From Cotesia glomerata (Eukaryota > Arthropoda > Insecta > Hymenoptera > Braconidae): a stretch of DNA of 64,000 nucleotides. The DNA is taken from assembly GCF_020080835.1 (NCBI RefSeq), contig NC_058166.1:13603043-13667042 (forward strand), in the 5' to 3' direction. Below the pieces are notes generated by a model. It did no database searches. It was given only the letters and a program-made list of their open reading frames with translations, and was not told the DNA's origin. Positions 55,302-64,000 of this stretch are shown one piece after another. Each line of letters begins with the position of its first letter. Position 1 is the first letter of the stretch. Made by a program: the position numbers and the translations under genes.

Positions 55302-55445
55302 TTTTTATAAACAAATTGAGACCGCCATTAGATACTTGTTAGAATTTCATATTAACCTACTTGATATCGAAATTTTAAGAAATTATAATTTTTCGATCTA
55401 TTTCCAGTTGTCACAGCCAAACTGGGTAAAACTGACTAATTTCTG
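55302..55445 (+). repeat. 143-bp direct repeat, copy 2
   Basis: Near-identical to 36803-36945, same orientation. It lies about 580 bases outside the right ankyrin arm, whereas copy 1 is inside the island, so it spread separately from the arms. Confidence 0.7.
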
Positions 55446-55481
55446 TGGGCTAAATAATCATTTCAGAGACCAACTTACCTA

Positions 55482-56405
55482 CACGGAGAAAAATTAATTG
55501 TACTATTTACTATACAAAAATATTAACTCCTATTATCTGAAATGGTAATAAAATTAATTATTCACAAATTAATAGGTGGTATAATTGACAATTGTAATAG
55601 TTACTATTAATAATGGTAACGATTACTATCGAAAATGATAATTGTAATTATTAAAAATTATAACTGCTATAATCGAAGATGGTAACTGTAACCATCTCAG
55701 ATTGTAAAAATTCTGAAAGAAAAAATAATAAAAATTTATTTAATTAAATTCTTTATTTGCATCTATATTTTAGTTATGTACATTTTTTCCTTTAAAATAT
55801 TCAAGTAATAACATAATCGTTTAAATCCATATATGATAAAAATTTCCAAATATTAGAGCTGTTATTGATTACTTTGAATGACATAATTTTTGAAAATTAT
55901 GTTTTTTAAAAATTTTTTGTAAGATTAAAAATTTTTTTTTTTTGAAATTTAAAATTTTTTTTGAAAAATTTAGCGTTGAAACTTGTTTTAGACAAATAAA
56001 AATTTAAATATAAATTCAATCCGAATTTAACCCCGATTTTTTGTGCACTACACTGCACTACGACTGCTTTTAGTTAATTAAGAAATGCATCCACGCTAAC
56101 ACAGATTTTTAATTTTTTTAATATTTTTTACTAGCTTAGATAGTAACTATTATTATTACTGATGGTAACTGAAACCATCAGGTTATATTAGGAATTACGA
56201 TTTTGATAATAGTAGTAACTAGTTAAAATAATAAAAGCTATTATTACTGAATACCATCATAATAGTAGTAGTTACCATCAGGATAGTAACTACTACAATT
56301 CAGATGGTTTACATAATTATTTAAATAATATTTACTACTATCGAATTCAGTTAATAGATTTTACCATAACTAGATAATAAACTCTGCTATAAAATTTTCT
56401 CCGTG
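55482..56405. mobile_element. 924-bp CACGGA-type element, TA duplication
   Basis: Starts CACGGAGAAAAATTAATTG and ends with the complement. TA at 55480-55481 and 56406-56407. The interior repeats GGTAACT/AGTTACC-type motifs. No ORF. Confidence 0.85.
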
Positions 56406-56744
56406 TACCCATAGTCCAGTCGATGAGGAAAAAAAAGACGATTTGTTCACAATTCGGTCGGTTTTTTCAATTGTAGAAAAAAATTAGTTGTTTAATTAAA
56501 TATTTCGGAAACCATCGAGAAGTTATAGAGACGAATTGATAGGATTATGTTGGGGATTTAATAACGAATCGAATGGATTTTGTTTCGAATTTCTATGATT
56601 ATTTGCTGCTTAGTTGTGTTAATTATTGTAGCGCAAAAAAAAAGAAAACGGAAAATTTCGGCCCCACGCGGAGAAATAAAAAAAAATTAGTAATTAGGAG
56701 AAAAGTTTTTTGAATTCTAATTTCGAAAACCCAAAAATCCATTT

Positions 56745-57646
56745 TTCTTCATACCTCGGTCGAAAGTACGTACTTTTGTCCTTACTAGCAGGGATGAAAG
56801 TTTAACATTTACTCCCTGTGAGAAGTACACGTGCGCCCTTTGTAACAGCGAGAGGAAAGAATTTCTCATGCGTAATTACACTCGTAACTAGGGACTATTT
56901 ATTCTGTATCAATGTTGTTTTGTCGTCTGTTAATTTAATATCAAAGTACTTTTAAAGTCAATTCAATACTCCTACCAATAAACTATCGTCAGAATGCTTA
57001 TCTACAAATTTAAATTTGAATAATCAAATTATGAATTATTAAAACTGTATATTTAGTGGAGATACAATTTTTTATTGCTTTAATGTCAAGTTTAAAAACT
57101 GTATTTTTTATGAAAGTATTATTAATAATTGTGATCATTCAATTAAAAATGAAAACGATAAAAAAAAACGCAATAAGAATTTTTAGCTTATTATATGTTT
57201 TGTTTTATACATTTTATAATAATTAATATAATTTATTAAACTAATGAAAATGAATACATCTTTGATAAAATGAAATTAATTTATTACACTGAGAAAAAAA
57301 AGTACTTTTACTCAATTAACAATTTCTTGGTACAAGAAATTCGATGGCGATCAAATATTCTATCATTATTAATTAATAATTTTTGAAGAGAAGAGCATCA
57401 ATATTTATCTTTGAATAATAGATAAACAATAGAATAGCTTTATTTAAATTAAGTAAAAATTATTTCAATCAATTTAACAAGTTCTTGAGCTAAGAATATA
57501 TATTCTTAAAAATTTTCAAGAACATGAATTCTTGTACTCGCTTCGTTCGTGCCGCAAATGTCGGGGCAGGCATCAAAAACATACTTATCAACATTTAAAG
57601 TTAAGAAAAGTAAAATTAATAACGTACTTTCGACCGACTATGAAGA
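56745..57646. mobile_element. TIR element TTCTTCATACCTCGGTCGAA
   Basis: The left end reads TTCTTCATACCTCGGTCGAA and the right end is the complement of TTCTTCATAGTCGGTCGAAA, pairing for about 28 bases. The interior is AT-rich, and a partial CACTGAGAAAA end at about 57294 suggests a further nested insertion. Confidence 0.5.
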
Positions 57647-57719
57647 AAAATTGTATACACTATACGGCCCAAAAGTTGAAATCTCGTTCCTGCGCGTCAT
57701 TATCATTGTCATCGTCATT

Positions 57720-58045
57720 ATCATTTATCATTTATCATTGTCATCGGCTTCGCCTCGGGCATAATGACGTGCAGGGCCGAAAATTCAACTTTCGGCCCTT
57801 GTAGTGTAATATACTATTTGTTGTAAAAAAAGTCGAAGAACTCAAGAAATAGAGTATCGAGCTCTCTGAGCCCGACTCAAAAGTCGGGTAGAAGTTTAAT
57901 AAAACACTATTTTTTGAATTTTCAAACCGCAATAACTTTTGAATGAATGAACCGATTTGCACGCGGTCAGCTTCGCCTTGGCTAACAATTACATATGATC
58001 TGGGACATTTCTTACTTTACTGCCCTAGGTATGTAATATACTATT
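57720..58045. repeat. Mosaic of repeat fragments before the Ig exons
   Basis: It contains a relative of the element at 21905-22145 (GGCTTCGCCTCGGGC; GATCTGGGACATTTC; TAATATACTATTTT) interrupted by a fragment of the AACTTCCCGC element (57830-57965, AACCGCAATAACTTTTGAAT). Confidence 0.5.
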
Positions 58046-58221
58046 TTATTGATCAAGTTCCGTTTTAAAAATTGAATTTCGTTGACTACATCTGTATAAT
58101 TGTGTGTATTTGCCTGTTTTTATAACTTTAAATTTTTCATTTTGATTTTCTCCGGTAAAAAAAAAATTGTAGGCCATGGGTCCGAACACACCATTAAATA
58201 TGTAATTATTAAATTTGACAG

Positions 58222-61200
58222 CCGCGCCGACAATGAAGCCATCAGCGGCAGAGCTTAATAATGTATATGAAGGCGACACACTGGCTATTAAATGCACCAG
58301 TAATACAGATTTACAATTTTTTACCGTATTAGATGAGCCTGTGAGTAATTTTTAAAAATTATTAATAACCATAATTGACAGCATTATAGAATATAATAAT
58401 AAATTTAACAAACTAATCTTAAAATAGAGCAAACAATCTCTGTCCGTTATGGAAGTAGGAATAACAGTTGGGTCATACATGCGCGGTATTAGAAAAAAAG
58501 CATCCGTTGGTGACAGTGGATGGTACGGTTGCGCGAATACTGGTGTCAAAGTTGACACAAGTAAACATGACCAACCGGATGTCACTTGGGCATACGTCAA
58601 AATAAAATGTAAGTTTCTTAAACGAAATTTGATTAAATTAATGACGAGCCTAATAAGTAATTTTTAAGTTGTTAAAAAATGACTTAAATAAATTTTTCAG
58701 CCAAAAAACCATCGATGGAACCAGCAGGAAAGATGTTAAAGCTGACTGAAGGCGACACATTGACATTAAAATGCTCCAGTGATCAAGAAATGAAGTTTTA
58801 CTTAGACTTGTACCGTCCTGTAAGTAGTTTTTAATTTATAGGGTAAGTAGCTTGATAATAATTAGGATTTTGTTGATAATTTTAAAGGAAAAAGCTACCA
58901 AAAGCGAAGAAATGGCTACAGCAGTAGCCGGAGGTAGATTTACACACACCTTTGAGAAGAAAAAAGTTGTTCCAAAAGACAGTGGACATTATGGTTGCGT
59001 AAATAAAGACATTGAAGTTACTCCCGAGAATCTTATGACTCGACCAGAAATTAGATGGCTTTACGTCAGTGTGAAACGTAAGTACATAGTTTCTAATTCA
59101 CTTTTTTTAATAATTTAATTAACTAAATTATTCATAATCTATATTATTAAGAGAATAAGCGAAATTTTGTGGCCAGGATAGTCATATAATAAAATCGGTT
59201 TTTTTAGTAAAATTTAATGTTATTGCAAAAGTCTTGACTTGAATTTGTGTCATTTCAAGGTTTCATATCGCGTACCTAAAGGTAAAAGGGCGTATGTCTT
59301 TAATTATATGCCCTTTTACTTTCAAGAATTCGAAATTTTGCTGATTTAAAAATGAAAGGGCTTATAATTTTTTATCTTACACAGAAAAAAAATGTTCTTG
59401 AATCAAGTATATATTTTTGAAGAGCTCAATATTCTTGGTTTGAGTAGAAAAATTCTTGATTTAAGAACATTTTTCTTGATTTAAGGAAATTGTACTTAAT
59501 TCAAGAATTTTTCGTCTTGATTCAAGACAATTACCTTCTTCAAAATTATATTCTTGGCTCAAGAATTTTTCTCTTGAATCAAGTTAATTTTTTTGTCTGT
59601 GTATAGTTTACAAAAGAACATATTCGTAGTTTAAAAATGTAAAAAAAAACTTTCTGTGGTAGTAGCGGCGTAAAACCTCAACTATATAATTTTTCGAAGT
59701 TAAAAAAGAAAATATATCCAAAAAACAATAAAGTACGCGTGATTGTATTCTCGCTTTTTATTTTAAGAAATAGTTATAAAATTTGGATTCTGGATTCTTG
59801 ATCATAATAAAACGGAAAGGACGATTAAAGTGGGAAATTTCAAAATATTTGAATGTTATCTGTCATTGTGATTTTTTTTATTACTTAATTTTTACGTAAT
59901 TTGTTTTTGATTAGTTTATTTTCTATTTGTTTATATCAAACTTTGTATATGAGGCTGTTAGTTTAGTATAACTTGTCTTGTGAAACTATTATTCAACATT
60001 TGGTATCAAAACTATACGATTTCGTTTTATGCGCCTTTTTACCTTTAAGTAGTTCTTTTCTTAAAGCTGAAACAGCGTATGTCTTGAGATACGCCCTTTC
60101 AGCTTTAGGATACCAACTTTTTTTTTTTCACAGATTTTTACGTTTCAGAAAATTTCAAACCGAACGGCAAAAAAAATTTTTTTTATACAGCACAAATCCC
60201 TATTAATCCTTAGCTATACGCCCTTTTACCTCAAGGCACGTGACATCATTCTTATCGATAGTCAATTTATGATGATTGATGATAAATATTTAGGCTGCAT
60301 TCGAAAATGCTCCATCTCCAGATACATAATTAAGAAATAACTTTGTATCTCGTGAACTATTGATATTTTTAAAGATATAAGCTCATCCCGACATAACACT
60401 CACCAAGACCTTTCATTTGAGTACCCACATCAATTTTTCATATATTTATATATTTTATATATATGTATTAGGTAAAAGCTCCAATAGATGATCACGTACC
60501 AGTATATGATCACTCCATGTATCTGTATATCTATATTCACAAATATAGGTATACAAATACATGGAGTGATCATATACTGGTACATGATCATCTATTGAGG
60601 CTTTTACCTTATTAGACTGCGTCAGAATAAAAAAACTTTTTTTTTTTGAGTAAATACATCTAAAAAGTTTCTTAGACCAAAAAAAAACCTCCTAAAAGAT
60701 GAGCTTGATATCTTTAAAATTGAGCTGGCGCATTGGGGGGGGGGGGGTCCCCTTTCCCATTTAAAATACATTGAAAAAAAAACTTTTTTCTGTATTTTTA
60801 TTGTAATCGTCAAAAAATTTTTTTTTCAAATTTCCCTTTTCGTTTTTTTGTAGGAAATTAAATTCTCTACAAAAAAGGTCTCTTTAATTTTTTTGCTAAA
60901 ATGCATAAGAAAAAAGTTACAGGGCTTTAAAAAACTTTTTTTTTTGTTTTCGACCACAAATTATATTATTTCGTAAAATTCTTTACTTAATTTATCTATA
61001 TTCAGCTAGTCAATCATATCTAAATTGGATCTATATATAGAAAAAAATTATATTTATTTATATTATATTTTTATATTTTACTATTTTTTTATTATTATGC
61101 TTTACTTGTATACCTCTCGGTTTTTACAAGGCTGATTCCTCTTTTTCTCCTAGCTCTACGCTTTTTCTATTTCTCATATTGGACCTCAGCAAGTCCCACC

Positions 61201-62423
61201 CGACACTTCATTTTTACTTTTAATTTTTGCGGCTGTGGACCGACTTGTGCTTTCTGTACCGTATTCACCCTGAACCTCACCTCTCAGGCTGTTGGAACAG
61301 AACCATGGGGAAATCACAGAGAAAACCCAAAATTGATACAGAAAAAAGTTTTTTTTTCAATGTATTTTAAATGGGAAAGGGGACCCCCCCCCCATGCACC
61401 AGCTCAATTTTAAAGACATCAAGCTCATCTTTTAGGAGGTTTTTTTTTGGTCTAAGAAAGAAACTTTTTAGATGTATTTACTCAAAAAAAAAAAAGTTTT
61501 TTTATTCTGACGCAGTCTAATGTATATATGAAAAATATATCAAAATTCATGTGGGTACTCAAATGAAAGCTTTTGATGAGTGTAACATCGGGATGAGCTT
61601 ATATCTTTAAAAATATCAATAGTTAAGAAATGACCTTTTATCTTATGAAATATTGATATTTTTAAAGATATAAGCTCATTTTGATGTTACACTCATCATG
61701 ACCTTTTATTTGAGTACCCACATCAATTTTTCATATATTTATATATGTTATATATATATATATATGAAAAATATATTAAAATACATGTGGGTACTCAAAG
61801 GAAAGCTCTTAATGAGTGTAACATCGGGATGAGCTTACTCTCTAAACATGAATTAGTGAAAATTTTCACTAATTCATGTTTAGAGAGTATATCTTTAAAA
61901 ACACTAATAGTTAAAAAAGTACAGTGCAATTTAACAAAAGTCATTATTTAATAAAGCTAAATTTTATTTATTTATAGTTCACAAGTCACGGCAGTCATAT
62001 AGTGACTGCAAAATTGCTAGTAATTAATATTTAATTATCTATCTCCAGCCAAAAAACCTGCAATGGAACCATCCGGTACTTTAAATTTGAAGACAGGTGA
62101 CAAATTGTCCATTACATGTCACAGTTATGAAGAAATGGCTTTTTATACTGTTTTGAACAACCCCGTAAGTTTCAAACTAAAAAAAAATAAAATATCAGTT
62201 AATTTGTAGTTACATTATTATTTATTTTCAAAAGAACGAGCAATCCATGATGACTGAATCAGAGTCTGCGGTTTTCGAAGGCGCTCACACTCGAACTTTG
62301 GAGAAAAAGTCGGTAATTCCCGGTGACAGCGGGCGATACGGCTGCGCATATGCAAATGTTAAAGTTGATACAAGTCGATCCGATCAACCAGATGTCAACT
62401 GGATTACCGTTAATGTTAAATGA
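58222..62423 (+). CDS. Ig-domain exons of Ig gene 2 (three secreted Ig-like domains)
   Basis: Six exons: 58222-58340, 58428-58608, 58701-58819, 58888-59077, 62049-62164 and 62235-62423, ending at TGA. They form three Ig-like domains of two exons each. The first halves read EGDTLAIKC, EGDTLTLKC and TGDKLSITC; the second halves DSGWYGCAN, DSGHYGCVN and DSGRYGCAY. Each second half is followed by a conserved tail such as QPDVTWAYVKI. Intra-domain junctions are phase 0 and inter-domain junctions phase 1. The first exon needs an upstream phase-1 exon, which the signal exon at 29346-29400 supplies. All frames are open. The intron at 59078-62048 is enlarged by nested transposons. The protein would be secreted with three disulfide-closed domains; ligand unknown. 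Confidence 0.8.
59277..60240. mobile_element. Element with GGTAAAAGGGCGTAT ends
   Basis: Left AAAGGTAAAAGGGCGTATG and right ATACGCCCTTTTACCT, with an internal CGCCCTTTCAGCTTTAGG copy. Related to 18692-19199 through the shared GGGCGTAT motif. Inserted in the GGTTTCATAT segment of the PR repeat. Confidence 0.5.
59380..59601. mobile_element. 222-bp CACAGA-type MITE, TA duplication
   Basis: Ends CACAGAAAAAAA and the complement, TA at 59378-59379 and 59602-59603. The interior is built of palindromic TTCTTGAATCAAG-like motifs. A variant member of the CACGGA group. Confidence 0.75.
60469..60610. mobile_element. Palindromic MITE TAAGGTAAAAGC, copy 2
   Basis: Second copy of 11101-11244, about 95% alike, sitting in the loop of the PR palindrome. 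Confidence 0.8.
60613..61522. mobile_element. 910-bp TIR element TTAGACTGCGTCAGAATAA
   Basis: Inverted ends begin TTAGACTGCGTCAGAATAA and remain paired for about 180 bases, including a 13-G run at about 60737 facing a C run near 61386. The interior (60900-61330) has a G+C-richer stretch without an ORF. Inserted next to the palindromic MITE. Confidence 0.75.
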
Positions 62424-62535
62424 GGACGTTCTTTAATGATATAAATTCTCTACATGACATTTAGAAAAATAATTAAATAGATATTATAAATTAATAGTCT
62501 AAAAATTTATTTTATTTGCGTAAAATATTTGTTTT

Positions 62536-62750
62536 TAAATACAAACCTGTCACAGTTACTGATAGAAATTTAGATATAGATACTGACAATTACAATCAAC
62601 ATCAACCAGAATTAACTTGGTTCCATGCCCATTTCAACCGTACGCTTATCGTACTTATCAATCAATTATCAGTTTTGGCTGTCATTAGTTGAAATGAAGA
62701 ATTTACTAACAATTTTCTTTTTTTCAGCCTGAACCTGCAATAACAAACAA
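62536..62750 (+). pseudogene. Remnant of a further Ig-domain unit
   Basis: 62536-62640 reads DIDTDNYNQHQPELTWFHAHF, matching the end of Ig second-half exons (VDTSKHDQPDVTWAYV), and is followed by a GTACGC donor. At about 62727 a TTTTTTTCAG acceptor precedes CCTGAACCTGCAATAACA, similar to the start of first-half exons. Neither Cys strand survives. Confidence 0.55.
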
Positions 62751-64000
62751 GTATGCCACTTTTATTTATTTATTTATTCAATTTAATCAGCTCTAGAACA
62801 AGTGTCCCCTAAGAGCCGTAAAGTACAGAATATTATATTAATAGTGAGTAATTTTATAACCATAAAAATAAAAAATATTATATATAAAGTTAATTAATAT
62901 TAGTTAGATTAAAATAAGCTATTGAATCTAAGCCTTATTTAATTGTTTTTATTAAAAACCAACTATAGGCAAAAGTTTTAAATTCTTTAAAAGTTCTTAG
63001 CGCAACAATATCTGAATAGTTTATTTATTGCCGTTAGCAAGACTTATTATCAATTATCTATAAACTATTTAAAAATAATTTAAACTTACCAAATTTATTT
63101 TATTTACAGAAAAGCTAACAGGAAGTTCTATAAATAATTTAATTGTTCTATGAATACTCTTTCTTAAAAAAATATTGAGTATTTGTAGTGAGCACTGAAA
63201 ACTGACCGCATTCCAGCAATTCAAAAAGAAGAATATAAATTATTTATTTTTCAGACTAGTAATATAAGAATACATTACTACTACCATACCATACGTTCAT
63301 TCATCAGAAGCAGATACCTTTCAGCTCCATAGACAGAGATGACGTAAAATCTCAACTCCTACTCCGTTATTTTTTAACAGGGTGGGGTCTACACTGCGAG
63401 TCTGACATTCTTTACTTCGCTCAGTGTTGAAAAAGACCGCGTAATACACAGCAGTAACTTAAAACTTCCATCGTCAGTGGACACATGTTTTTAAATATAT
63501 TATCTAAAACAATTAAAACCAAATTAACGTGAATATGTGATGATAAGAAGCTTTGTTGGTTGCTCTTACAAAAAAACATGGATCCCAAGTGTATATTTTT
63601 TTTACTTCTGAACACTTACTGTAAGTTGGTCTTTTGATTACTGGTTTTTAATGTTATCATGTATTATCTAACAACTATAAATAATAATAATAATTATTAT
63701 TATTATTTTTATTAATGTTATTTACATTAAAATTGGGAAACGCGACACACAGACATCACGTGGCAGACGTGTCAGTTGAATCACTATCACGATTAAACTT
63801 TTGCCTTCTGCCTATATATTTCTAGTACCTGCGCTGCATGATGTCTGATTGGTTTAATTCAACCGGTATGGCCTTGTTGAAAGTTATAACACTCTCTACT
63901 TGGGATCTTGCATCAAATGCACTCGATACACTTCATTTGTATCATTTGTACAATTACAAAAAATAATTCAAATTTATTATTTCTTCCCGCGACCGGTTTC
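62751..64000. other. Right margin, no gene recognised
   Basis: AT-rich sequence with short ORFs only. A retroposon-like TTTATTTATTTATTTATTC segment lies near 62761. 63730-63770 holds CACGTGGCAGACGTG, a possible promoter-like motif for a gene beyond the edge. Confidence 0.35.

Larger units (their letters stand above)
59138..62030. repeat. Palindromic repeat family PR, copy 3, with nested insertions
   Basis: Starts AATCTATATTATTAAGAGAA as in copy 1 and ends CACGGCAGTCATATAGTGACTG as in copy 2. Four elements are nested in it (about 59277-60240, within which 59380-59601; 60469-60610; 60613-61522), and part of the palindrome is duplicated at 61620-61850. It fills the intron of Ig gene 2. Confidence 0.65.

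Noticed and set aside
63421..63615. 64-codon minus-strand ORF near the right edge
   Set aside because: No family resemblance, no splice or promoter context, length expected by chance.

Overview
The window is eukaryotic, insect-type DNA. It is AT-rich, its genes have many introns with GT-AG junctions, and it is crowded with small inverted-repeat transposons. The conserved genes (clathrin heavy chain, ribosomal protein P2, a ZnT1-type zinc transporter) are animal housekeeping genes. Two ankyrin-PRANC genes point to a parasitoid wasp, because this domain pairing is known from poxviruses, Wolbachia and parasitoid Hymenoptera. The wasp assignment is inference; no species is named.

Layout. 1-9603 (-): clathrin heavy chain, six coding exons, lacking only the last few dozen codons beyond the left edge. 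10450-11784 (-): ribosomal protein P2, three coding exons. 12.3-15.39 kb: intergenic AT-rich repeats. 15391-24206 (+): zinc transporter of seven coding exons whose introns are packed with mobile elements and which has lost two of the four expected metal ligands. 25547-28709 (+): a secreted three-Ig-domain protein, each Ig domain encoded by two exons, with one in-frame stop. 29346-29400 (+): the signal-peptide exon of a second gene of the same family; its six Ig exons lie at 58222-62423.

The 28.8 kb between that signal exon and its Ig exons is an accessory island. Its outer frame is an inverted pair of ankyrin-PRANC genes (30574-31926 minus; 53244-54617 plus) in 2.15-kb arms; the two proteins are about 99% identical. 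Between the arms lie: an inner inverted repeat holding a decayed transposon; two head-to-tail copies of an R1-like LINE; a second LINE nested in one copy; a hAT-type element with a perfect 8-bp target duplication; a 964-bp CACGGA-type element; and a 1.6-kb solo LTR with a 4-bp target duplication. The paralogous LINE or repeat copy in this window gives the empty-site comparison for several insertions.

The most notable biology is the Ig family and the island. The two Ig genes share a TATA box exactly 75 bp upstream of the ATG, the same phase-1/phase-0 module structure and nearly equal length (325 and 322 codons). This supports a tandem duplication whose second member was stretched by the island. 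Remnants of a further Ig unit lie at 62536-62750. All homology statements are from reading the sequence; no database search was run.
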